From: Gammaproteobacteria bacterium
GTDB taxonomy: Bacteria > Pseudomonadota > Gammaproteobacteria > Steroidobacterales > Foliamicaceae
DNA: 64,000 nucleotides
Assembly: GCA_028821145.1 (NCBI GenBank)
Contig: JAPPHC010000014.1
Span: 1 to 64,000 of the forward strand
Direction: 5' to 3'
Both the position numbers and the translations under genes were made by a program. This document shows positions 47,717 through 55,292 of this stretch, piece after piece. The notes beneath the pieces are model-generated. The model made no database searches and was not told the DNA's origin. It saw nothing but the letters and a program-made list of their open reading frames with translations. Every line of letters starts with the position of its first letter. The stretch's first letter is position 1.

Positions 47717-48508
47717 ATGGCGGAACGCCCAAAAAGCGTTGATGAGTACAAGCGATGGCTCCGAGATGAGCACAACGCGACATTGAAACGCGCGGAATCT
47801 CACTATGACTCGGTAGTTCGCAAGATACACGCTGATGTGCTGGCTTCGGATGCTTGGACAGCACTGAACGACAATCTGGTGACGATGAATCAAAGATATT
47901 TGGTAAAGACTGGCTACCCACTCTTCGTCACTCAGAATGGGCTTCGACTATATAGGAAGTCGTTTGATTCTTTTCTCGTTAAGACGTTTAGAAAGAATGT
48001 CCTAAATAACGCCGAGTGGCCAGACCCGCCGCCAAACGGGTGGCTGCTTCCGGAAAATTGGTTCACGAGAATAAACGACATTGTTAGAACATTGCTAGTC
48101 GTCAAGTATCTGGATGGTGTAACTTTTGCGGCTGCCGAGATTGTCCAACTATTTGAGTCGAACCAGAGGGATTGCGAAGCCCATTTCGAAGCTCGTACTG
48201 AGGGATACTACGCTGCTCACCTGTATGCGTCTTTTCCGGTAACTATTCCGCGAGTCGATTGGGATACGCAGGGCGTTATCGTACCGCTAGAACTTCAGAT
48301 TACGACCCAAGTCCAAGAAGTTATCCGCCGACTACTTCATGCATACTACGAAGAACGCAGGGTCACCATTACATCCGAGGAATCAGAATCATGGCAGTGG
48401 GACTATAAAAGTCCTGAATTCTCGGCAAACTACCTTGGCCATGTGCTCCACTACGTGGAGGGGATGATTGTCGAGATCAGAGATAGACAGGAGCCGCAGA
48501 TACGATGA
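47717..48508 (+). CDS. RelA/SpoT-fold nucleotidyltransferase-like protein
   Basis: This is a 263-residue protein. The order of RelA/SpoT synthetase features is visible: an N-terminal helical part, the acidic/arginine strand INDIVRTLLVVKYLDGV near 118-134 (matching D-x-x-G-x-R), the loop EGYYAAHLYASF near 161, and the strand-helix VPLELQITTQVQEVI near 190 with HAYYEERR. WQWDYKSPEF then closes the domain. Family members transfer pyrophosphate to GDP, GTP, ATP or tRNA. The next gene overlaps by 4 nt (ATGA), the layout of a toxSAS toxin-antitoxin pair. GTG at 47696 is an alternative start. Confidence 0.65.
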   Translation: MAERPKSVDEYKRWLRDEHNATLKRAESHYDSVVRKIHADVLASDAWTALNDNLVTMNQRYLVKTGYPLFVTQNGLRLYRKSFDSFLVKTFRKNVLNNAEWPDPPPNGWLLPENWFTRINDIVRTLLVVKYLDGVTFAAAEIVQLFESNQRDCEAHFEARTEGYYAAHLYASFPVTIPRVDWDTQGVIVPLELQITTQVQEVIRRLLHAYYEERRVTITSEESESWQWDYKSPEFSANYLGHVLHYVEGMIVEIRDRQEPQIR

Positions 48509-48954
48509 AAAGCGAATGGAGAGACTATCTAGTATCGCTGGGTTTCGCCGACCCGCTTCTGGAACGCGCCGAAGAGGTTGTCCACTTCTTTACGGATATT
48601 GTGCGGATCAAGCCTACACGCCTCTTCGTGAGCGAGTACAGAGACAATGACGGACCCGTATTCAATTCGCTTTGGCTCTTTAGCGAAGATCTAATTTGCG
48701 AGGCAAAGGATTTTTTCCAACAAGACCGATTCGACTGCATTCCACTTCGTAACAGTATGACTGGATGGGAGATAGTCGCTAGAAACTTTGATTGGATTTC
48801 AGCCAATGAAAGCTCCCGTGTTACTTTAACCATTACTTTCAAACACGAGGTGTACGGCATACTGCAGGCCTCCGGTCAGAACTGTTTGGCACTGGTTGAG
48901 CTATTAAGGTCCTACATAGTTCCAAACCTACCCCCGCAAGAAGTACGGAGCTGA
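48505..48954 (+). CDS. Small protein coupled to the RelA/SpoT-like gene
   Basis: This is a 149-residue protein with no recognised family. It begins MKSEWRDYLVSLGFADPLLE, has the beta segments FNSLWLFSEDLICEAKDFF and RVTLTITFKHEVYGILQASG, and a C-terminal helix (CLALVELLRSYIVPNLPP). Its ATG lies inside the upstream stop (ATGA), so the two are made together. By analogy with toxSAS pairs, in which a small neighbour neutralises the alarmone-synthetase toxin, it could be the antitoxin; this is inference. Confidence 0.6.
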   Translation: MKSEWRDYLVSLGFADPLLERAEEVVHFFTDIVRIKPTRLFVSEYRDNDGPVFNSLWLFSEDLICEAKDFFQQDRFDCIPLRNSMTGWEIVARNFDWISANESSRVTLTITFKHEVYGILQASGQNCLALVELLRSYIVPNLPPQEVRS

Positions 48955-49124
48955 ACGGTTTCTCTATTTGACCGAGATAGACGTGGCAATTTGGGCCGCT
49001 GTGGGTAAGAATGTGGGGAAAGCTCACTGGCGAGAAAATAAAACATTTTGAAAACAGTGTGTCACACGTATGGTTCTGAGTTGGCCCGGGCCTCAATCGC
49101 GGTTCGCCGGTGGATTTGGTCGAG

Positions 49125-49241
49125 ATGGAGCAGTTGACGCTTGGCGGACATTCCGCCGAGCATCTCAGTAGATTCGGCAACACGGTCTCAAGGATTGGCG
49201 TACGTGGCAACACCAGCCAGCTTTTCCGGAGTGTCGGATGA
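49125..49241 (+). CDS. Possible small leader peptide before the PLD nuclease
   Basis: This is a 38-codon open frame (MEQLTLGGHSAEHLSRFGNT to LFRSVG) whose TGA overlaps the ATG of the PLD gene in an ATGA junction. It has only a weak ribosome binding site (GTCGAG) and no family resemblance. The junction suggests coupling, but the frame may be chance. Confidence 0.3.
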   Translation: MEQLTLGGHSAEHLSRFGNTVSRIGVRGNTSQLFRSVG

Positions 49242-50491
49242 GAGGCAAGGTCCACTCCGGTCACAACCTGCATGATCGGTTTAAGGACCTTCTAAGTAAC
49301 GCGCATTCTGTCGATATTGCCACGGCCTGGGCCTCTCCGGGCAAGCACATGAAAGTACTGGAAGACGCCGCGAACCGGGGCGTGAAGATCCGGGCCATTG
49401 TCGGAATATGGGGTAAGGCGACGCATCCCGATGCCTTGGAGAAGTTGAACAGTATTACCGCTGGAGACCTCAGGATCATCCTTGGAGGAGACCGTCTCTT
49501 TCACCCCAAGCTATACCTGTTCACATGGCAAGGGGGCGGGATCGTGAAGCGTCAAGCGTGGATCGGAAGCGCCAACTTTACGAAGGCGGGATTCGGTAGT
49601 CACCCCGGCGCGAACGAAGAGATTGTCCTGGAGGTGGGACCGGGTGAGCGGGCCGATGCACTAGCCGATTGGTTCCAAGAGCGCTGGGATCGCTGCCACA
49701 TGGATTTCCTCGTCTCTGAAGAAATCCGTCGGTATACGGAAGACTATAGGCGGAGCCCGCCTCACCGACATGTCCGGGAGATCACGTCGGGGTGGGTACC
49801 CGACCCGAGAGATCTTCTCGGCGATGATTCACACCCACTGCTTTCTCTAGATTCTCTAGAGGGATACTTGGAAGTCCTGAAAGAATGTGAGGAGCATTTG
49901 AGAGTCAGAGGACGGGGATGGGAGATCCTCGACCCGGAAGGTAGGAGCTATGTGAGAGCGATCTCTGAACGCCGCAAGCTGCTACTGGGCGCGGAGCGTT
50001 GGACGCAGCTAGATGCCGAATCCCAGAAACAATTAAAAGGCAGCTACCGCCGCAAGGATCTTGAGTGGTGGGGGCTGACTGGACGCATAGTTCGAAAAAG
50101 CTGGCCGGCCATGCGCCAAAACGAGAGGAAGATCAGAGCCAATCTAAACACTGTCAGGCAAGCTCAGGATCGCGAATTCCCGGACATCGCCGTTGATGCA
50201 ATGCGGGAACTGATGGACATCGACGGCATAGGATACGGAACCGCGACACTGTTGCTGACGCTGGCGCGACCGGACCGGTTGCTGTCGCTCAATACGCGAT
50301 CCCAAAAAGGGTATGGAGCGCTATCGCGTATGAGACCATGGACGCTCAGGGAACCCGAAAACTATCGCGAGTTGCTTCGATGGCTCTATCGCCAGCGTTG
50401 GTATAAAGACGGACCGCCGACGAACAAAGGCTTGGATCCGATCTGGGAATTCCGCGCCGCCCTTGTTGATCCGTTCGTGTACGAACCGTAA
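49238..50491 (+). CDS. Phospholipase D-like nuclease with helix-hairpin-helix tail
   Basis: This is a 417-residue protein. The N-terminal 160 residues form one PLD-type domain: SVDIATAWASPGKHMKVLED, the HxK motif FHPKLYLF near 88-95 and WIGSANFTKAGFGSHPGANE (the G-S-N-F block). PLD nucleases of this single-motif class work as dimers. The C-terminal region has a helix-hairpin-helix-like stretch, MDIDGIGYGTATLLLTLA near 326-343, often DNA-binding. A DNA-cleaving or -binding defence role fits the surrounding island. It begins inside the stop of a possible 38-codon leader. Confidence 0.82.
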   Translation: MRGKVHSGHNLHDRFKDLLSNAHSVDIATAWASPGKHMKVLEDAANRGVKIRAIVGIWGKATHPDALEKLNSITAGDLRIILGGDRLFHPKLYLFTWQGGGIVKRQAWIGSANFTKAGFGSHPGANEEIVLEVGPGERADALADWFQERWDRCHMDFLVSEEIRRYTEDYRRSPPHRHVREITSGWVPDPRDLLGDDSHPLLSLDSLEGYLEVLKECEEHLRVRGRGWEILDPEGRSYVRAISERRKLLLGAERWTQLDAESQKQLKGSYRRKDLEWWGLTGRIVRKSWPAMRQNERKIRANLNTVRQAQDREFPDIAVDAMRELMDIDGIGYGTATLLLTLARPDRLLSLNTRSQKGYGALSRMRPWTLREPENYRELLRWLYRQRWYKDGPPTNKGLDPIWEFRAALVDPFVYEP

Positions 50492-50578
50492 TAGAGTCTC
50501 GGTCGGGCGCTTACGACACCGCTAGGATCTAGAATCGGGCTCAAAATGCCTATGGGGGACACCACCTGCTTGAACGAC

Positions 50579-51121
50579 ATGCCGTTCTACTACTTCGCCT
50601 ATGGCTCGAACATGCTGACTGAACGGCTAAAAGCTGATTATCGATGTCCTGGTGCGAGGGTCTGCGGATACGCTTTTGCCGAAGGCACGATTATCGAATT
50701 CAGCAAGCGGAGTGTGGACGGATCTGGAAAAGCGACGCTGGTCACAGCAGCCGGTCAGCGAACTCCCGGGGTGCTGTTCAAGATTCCGGAAGCAGAAAGC
50801 AGAGCCCTCGACCGTGCCGAAGGAGCCAGAAATGGCTACCAACGCTGCGGTGCATTCCCGGTCCATCGATCCGGCAGCGCCGCGATCGTTCAGGCGGTGA
50901 CCTACATTGCCAAGTCGCCCGAGGCGAATCTCAAACCGTATGACTGGTATCTCGCTATCATAATCGCAGGTGCCCAACAGCACGGCCTTGGCGTCGACTA
51001 TATTGCGAAATTGCAGCGTGTTCCTTATAAGCAGGACTATGATCACACCCGCAAGGACAAGGCGATAGCGACCATCAAAGCGGCGGGATACGATTACGAG
51101 GAGGTTCTCGGTTCAGCCTGA
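50579..51121 (+). CDS. Gamma-glutamylcyclotransferase-like protein
   Basis: This is a 180-residue GGCT/AIG2-like fold protein. The signature FAYGSNMLTERL is at the N-terminus, followed by GVLFKIPEAESRALDRAEGA, where the Glu of AEG is the expected catalytic acid, and NGYQRCGAFPV. Family members form 5-oxoproline from gamma-glutamyl peptides or act on related amines. The ATG at 50579 opens next to the YGSN motif; an ATG at 50546 would add 11 residues. It is the last cargo gene before the convergent integrase. Such genes are frequent passengers on islands and its link to defence is unclear. Confidence 0.8.
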   Translation: MPFYYFAYGSNMLTERLKADYRCPGARVCGYAFAEGTIIEFSKRSVDGSGKATLVTAAGQRTPGVLFKIPEAESRALDRAEGARNGYQRCGAFPVHRSGSAAIVQAVTYIAKSPEANLKPYDWYLAIIIAGAQQHGLGVDYIAKLQRVPYKQDYDHTRKDKAIATIKAAGYDYEEVLGSA

Positions 51122-51187
51122 AGGCACCTACTTCCTGCCTATCGCTTAGCCAAGGGTTAGATCACCACTGCGAAGGAACAATACCGT

Positions 51188-52375
51188 TTAGCGGCGCAGC
51201 GCAACCACTTGGGCGCCATCACCCGTCAGATACGCTGCCCAGGCATCCATGAGGCACCGCCGGCGCTCGAACAGATCGGAGCGGAAATAGGCTCCCTCCA
51301 CACCCCCTACGGTATGCGCAAGCGCTGCTTCCGCCACTTCGCGTGCCTTGCCGGTGTCGGCGCACCAGTCGCGGAAGCTTGACCGAAAGCCGTGCACGGT
51401 CGCACGTTCTGCCAAACCCGTGTCGCGGAGCACCTTGGTGAGCGTCATGTCGGATAGCTCGCGCCCTTGCCGTATGGGAGACGGAAAGATCAGTGCGCTG
51501 CCATCGTTGAGCGCCCGGGCGTGGTCCAGCACTTCCAGCGCAGGCGCGCTCAAGGGGACGCGGTGTTCGACGCCCGCCTTCATACGCTCGCCGGGGATCT
51601 TCCACACGTCACTCTGGATCTCCGCCCATGTCGAGCCGCGGACCTCGCCGGAGCGGGCGGCCGTGAATATCAGGAACGTTAGCGCCAGCTTAGCTACCGG
51701 TGAGGCTCCAGAGGTCTGTACGATTTCCAGCGCTTCGGGGATCTCTGCATAAGGCAATGCCCTGAAATGCGCCTTCACGGCTGGCATGCGCGGTAAAGCA
51801 CCATCGATTGCTTCTCCCGCCGCGTTGAATTGCACAAATCCGTGCGCCTGGCACCATTTGAGCGTCGCCCGAATATTCTGGCGCACTTTTCGTCCGGTCT
51901 CCGGTTTCGTGGTCCAGATGGGCGTCAGCACCGCCAATACATGTTCCCGCCCTATCTGATCCACGGGAATTGCGCCTAACCGTGCCATTGCATGACGTTC
52001 CAATTTCTGCATCCAGTTGACCGCCACCTTCTCGCTGCGCCAGCGCGGACGTAGGGCCTCGAATGTGCGCTGGGCGGCCTCGCGAAACGTCGGAACCTTT
52101 GGTTGACGCTTGACCGCCAACGGATCGCCCCCGCGCCGTGCCATTCTGCGATTCGCATACGCAGCATCGCGGGCTTCTGCCAGCGTTACCCAGGAACATC
52201 CGCCCAGTCCGATGTCACGGCGTTTACCGTGAATGGTCAATCGCTGAACCCACTGCTTGGACCCGCCGGGCGCGACTCTTAAGTACAGCGTATTGCCGTC
52301 GCCGTACAGGCCCGGTTGGTTGATTGCCCGGACTTTTTTGACCGTCAGTTTTCCTTGCCCCACAAAATATTTCAC
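51188..52375 (-). CDS. Tyrosine recombinase/integrase of the island
   Basis: This is an integrase of about 395 residues. It has a DUF4102-type arm-binding N-terminus (KLTVKKVRAINQPGLYGDGN), a SAM-like core-binding domain (about 90-190) and the catalytic domain with TAARSGEVRGSTW (Arg), VHGFRSSFRDWCAD (His-x-x-Arg), AHTVGGVEGAYFRSD (second His and nucleophile Tyr). I prefer GTG at 52375, which has AGGG upstream; the frame could extend to TTG at 52441, but TACACT there looks like the promoter -10. It lies about 150 bp from the tRNA attachment copy and reads away from it. Confidence 0.92.
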   Translation of the reverse strand: MKYFVGQGKLTVKKVRAINQPGLYGDGNTLYLRVAPGGSKQWVQRLTIHGKRRDIGLGGCSWVTLAEARDAAYANRRMARRGGDPLAVKRQPKVPTFREAAQRTFEALRPRWRSEKVAVNWMQKLERHAMARLGAIPVDQIGREHVLAVLTPIWTTKPETGRKVRQNIRATLKWCQAHGFVQFNAAGEAIDGALPRMPAVKAHFRALPYAEIPEALEIVQTSGASPVAKLALTFLIFTAARSGEVRGSTWAEIQSDVWKIPGERMKAGVEHRVPLSAPALEVLDHARALNDGSALIFPSPIRQGRELSDMTLTKVLRDTGLAERATVHGFRSSFRDWCADTGKAREVAEAALAHTVGGVEGAYFRSDLFERRRCLMDAWAAYLTGDGAQVVALRR

Positions 52376-52527
52376 GCGCTTATCACCCTTTTTATCCAAC
52401 GCACGGACGCGAAGTGTAGCGTACGGCTGCGCGGGGTGCAAGTACGGATATCACCGTAAAGCTATTGTTTTATATCGTATTTCTGTCGTCTTGTGGCGTC
52501 GTATGGCAGTTAGAGCGAAATGTGGAA

Positions 52528-52545
52528 GAGCGCCCCGACCAGGAT
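52528..52545. other. Right attachment site (att) within the tRNA-Arg 3' end
   Basis: The 18-bp sequence gagcgccccgaccaggat is identical to 15041-15058. It covers the last 16 bases of the tRNA gene plus 2 bases beyond it. Recombination here keeps the tRNA intact and places the integrase at this end of the island. Confidence 0.9.
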
Positions 52546-52606
52546 TCGAACCTGGGACCTTCCGCTTAGGAGGCGGACGCTCTATCCAGCTGAGCTACCA
52601 GGGCGC
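52530..52606 (-). tRNA. tRNA-Arg (anticodon CCT)
   Basis: The 77-nt minus-strand sequence folds as a complete tRNA. The acceptor stem GCGCCCT pairs with the 3' strand GGGGCGC (one T-G pair), the D-arm is GCTCAGCTGGATAGAGC, the anticodon loop CTCCTAA holds CCT, and the T-arm is GGTTCGAATCC. CCT reads the AGG arginine codon. CCA is not encoded. Its 3' end is the integration site of the island. Confidence 0.95.
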
Positions 52607-52628
52607 GGCGGCGTCCAGCATAAGCCAG

Positions 52629-52662
52629 CGGGCCGCTACGCGCAAAATTGCGTAGCGGCCCG
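52629..52662 (-). terminator. Hairpin after the TonB-dependent receptor gene
   Basis: Perfect 13-bp arms (cgggccgctacgc at 52629-52641 and gcgtagcggcccg at 52650-52662) surround an 8-nt loop, 28 bp beyond the receptor stop codon. No T-run follows on the minus strand, so it may need Rho. Confidence 0.55.
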
Positions 52663-52689
52663 TTGGAGAAGTCTGCCCGGAAAGGCTGC

Positions 52690-55206
52690 CTAGAACGTAT
52701 AGCTGGCGCGCACCCCGAATTCACGCGGGTCGGGGTAGTAGAGCGTCAGCGCATTCGGGAACAGCAGCGTGAAGAAGAAACGTCCGGGAGGCGGCACCCG
52801 GGGAGGCGGAACAAATCCGGACACGATGCCGATGCCGCCAAAGTCGGGCGCCGAAACCCCGCTCCGCATGGTGTCGTCGTCGAACAGGTTCTCGACATAC
52901 GCCATGACCGTCCACGAATCCCGCGACAGACCTACCCGAAAGTCCGCCAACATGTAGCTCTCGAACTCCACCATGTTCCACTCGTCCATCCAGCGGGAAC
53001 CCTGGTACTGGACATCGAAATCAATCATCAGTTCCGCGCCGTTGGCCAGCCCCGAGCGCCAGGACAGACCGGCGAACAATTGATGCTGCGGAACGTCCTC
53101 AATCTCGTTTCCGGTCAGGTCCACAAGACAGGTGGTGGTGCCGCCCAGCGTCGTCAACTCGCAGCCCCCGCCGCGCACCGCATCGTTGATGGAACTGCTC
53201 AACTTGTTGTATTCGCTGTACTCGGCCGAAAGCAGCGTATAGCCCCATTTCATTGTGAGGTTGTCGGTGAGCACCGCCGAAACGTCAACTTCCAACCCCT
53301 TGATCAGGGCCGCCGAAGCGTTTTCCGGGCGGGTCGCCAAGTTTCCGCTCGCCGTCTGATACTGGGTAGTCAGTTGCTTATCGGTGAAATCCTGGTAGAA
53401 GACCGCCCCGTTGAATCGCAGGCTATCGTCCATCCAGCTTGTCTTCCAACCGAACTCGAAGACCGTCATTTCTTCCGCCTCGAAACGCAGCACGTCCGGA
53501 TTGAACCCTTCAGGTCCCACCAATGTGCTGATGCCGGCGGGCTTTATGGCGCGCGAGACGGAGCCGTAGTAGGTCTGTTCCTCCGAGGGCCGGTAGCGCA
53601 CGATCACCTTGGGCGCCAGGTAGCTGTCGTCTTCCTCGGCTGAAATTGAATGGGCTTCCGGCGGGAACTGTGTAAACGGACCGAAGGCGTTTCCGATCAG
53701 GGTGCCCCCGGACGGTCCACTCATGTCCAGGTCCTCGGTCACGTAGCGAGCCTCAAGGCCGATGTCCCAGGCTTCCGAGAATTGCCAGTCCACCAGGCCG
53801 TAAGCGGAAGTGTGGGCAACGTCCCGGTTCCAGGGAAGGACATGCCTGGGCACTTCGCTGCCGATCCGCGCCACCCAGTAGCCGCAGTCGATTCGCAGGC
53901 GGAAATTCGGAACCCCCATCGAGAAGAACGGCGGCAGGAAGCCGTAGTTGATGCAGGTCGTGCCGTACTCGTCGTGCTGGTATTCCTCAGTCCAGTACAA
54001 CCCTCCCAGGACCCAGGAAAAAGGCCCTTCGCCTGTGGACGTGAGCCGGAATTCCTGGCTGAAAAGATCGTTTTCGGTCACAAAGTTCACCTCGCCGGAG
54101 ATGCTGATGCCGAATGGTCGAACCGGCGCGGAAATATCGCCTATCCGCTGAGAGTCGTGGAATTGATGGGCATCAACGGAACCGACGTGGGTAATGGACG
54201 TCAGCATTGCGCCGGCAAAGTCGAACTCGGCGCGCAGCTGCCCGCGCAATACCTCGCGCGTCGTGCCCTGAAATTCCTCGCCAGTGCGGGGGTCGGGGCT
54301 GAGCGTTATGGGCGCGGCGTCAATGCCGGGAACGGTCCCGAACGGCTGATCGACCGAGGTTGCGTCCGGGTGCCAGATTACTCCCAGGCCAGCGGCCGGC
54401 GTGGGGATTGGGACACGAATGTCGGAGGCCGCAGCCGCCCCGGGAGCGAACTCGTCGTCGGTGTATTCGAAACGCGCCGTGAATCGTGCGCGCTCCCCGA
54501 CATCAAGCGCTGCCGTCAGCGTAAAGCCCACACCCTCCTGGCCGCCGACATCTCCACCGGTCACGGTGTTCTTGTAATAGCCGTCCTCGTTCCAGGCCGC
54601 GAAGTTGAACCCGACGAAGAAGTTCTCGCTCAGGGGGCCGCTGGCTGATCCCATGATCTCCTTCTTGCCTTCGGCGGAAACGTCAACGGAAAGCTGCCCG
54701 CGGCGGTCCGCTCCGGGTCGTCGGGTCACGTAGTGGATCGCGCCGCCGAAAGCGCTGCGTCCGTAAAGCGCGGACTGCGGTCCGCGGACCACTTCGATGC
54801 GTTCGATATCGATAAGGCGTGGATTGATGGTGAGCGAACTGCCGGAAGTCCGTACTCCCTCGCTGGAAATATCCACGTCGTCCAGCAGCACGGCCACGTT
54901 CGGACGTCCCCGTGTGGGCGACAAGCCGCGCATCACGACGCGGGTGTCCTGCGGTGAGAACCCCTTGTCGAAGATGATCCCGGCCGATTGGCGGGCGATG
55001 TCTTCGATACTGTCGATGCCCTGGACCATCAGGTCTTCCTGGCTGAAGGTGGTGATGCTGATCGGCACCTCCTGCAGCGATTCCTCGCGCTTTCGCGCCA
55101 CCACCACGATTTCCTCAAGCTCCTGCGCATAGACAGGAATCGTGAGGCTTGCGGCGCAAACCGCCGGAATCATCAAGCGCCAGAGCGCCTTGCCGCGTGC
55201 TTCCAT
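52690..55206 (-). CDS. TonB-dependent outer-membrane receptor
   Basis: This is an 838-residue receptor with a signal peptide (about 1-23, ending VYAQ). A TonB box-like LEEIVVVARKREESLQEVPI follows, then the plug domain (about 40-160: GIDSIEDIARQSAGI, GLSPTRGRPNVAVLLDDVDI, RIEVVRGPQSALYGRSAFGG). The C-terminal part is a 22-strand barrel ending in ASYTF, a typical aromatic terminus. It imports a large or scarce ligand; the sequence places it with proteobacterial catecholate/terpenoid-type receptors of unknown ligand. The ATG at 55206 has a GGGAGG ribosome binding site. It is divergent from the mevalonate fusion gene. Confidence 0.93.
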   Translation of the reverse strand: MEARGKALWRLMIPAVCAASLTIPVYAQELEEIVVVARKREESLQEVPISITTFSQEDLMVQGIDSIEDIARQSAGIIFDKGFSPQDTRVVMRGLSPTRGRPNVAVLLDDVDISSEGVRTSGSSLTINPRLIDIERIEVVRGPQSALYGRSAFGGAIHYVTRRPGADRRGQLSVDVSAEGKKEIMGSASGPLSENFFVGFNFAAWNEDGYYKNTVTGGDVGGQEGVGFTLTAALDVGERARFTARFEYTDDEFAPGAAAASDIRVPIPTPAAGLGVIWHPDATSVDQPFGTVPGIDAAPITLSPDPRTGEEFQGTTREVLRGQLRAEFDFAGAMLTSITHVGSVDAHQFHDSQRIGDISAPVRPFGISISGEVNFVTENDLFSQEFRLTSTGEGPFSWVLGGLYWTEEYQHDEYGTTCINYGFLPPFFSMGVPNFRLRIDCGYWVARIGSEVPRHVLPWNRDVAHTSAYGLVDWQFSEAWDIGLEARYVTEDLDMSGPSGGTLIGNAFGPFTQFPPEAHSISAEEDDSYLAPKVIVRYRPSEEQTYYGSVSRAIKPAGISTLVGPEGFNPDVLRFEAEEMTVFEFGWKTSWMDDSLRFNGAVFYQDFTDKQLTTQYQTASGNLATRPENASAALIKGLEVDVSAVLTDNLTMKWGYTLLSAEYSEYNKLSSSINDAVRGGGCELTTLGGTTTCLVDLTGNEIEDVPQHQLFAGLSWRSGLANGAELMIDFDVQYQGSRWMDEWNMVEFESYMLADFRVGLSRDSWTVMAYVENLFDDDTMRSGVSAPDFGGIGIVSGFVPPPRVPPPGRFFFTLLFPNALTLYYPDPREFGVRASYTF

Positions 55207-55276
55207 TTGCTTTCCTCCCAAGCAACGTAGGATTTCGCAACGGATTCTGCCACAACTGCCCCAAGCGGCGCTTTCG

Positions 55277-55282
55277 TATAAT
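55277..55282 (+). promoter_or_regulatory. TATAAT -10 box upstream of the HMGR-MVK gene
   Basis: An exact TATAAT lies 10 bp before the TTG start of the mevalonate fusion. No good -35 element is spaced 16-18 bp upstream. Transcription would begin about 4 nt before the start codon, implying a very short leader. Confidence 0.4.
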
Positions 55283-55292
55283 TGCCGGCGCT

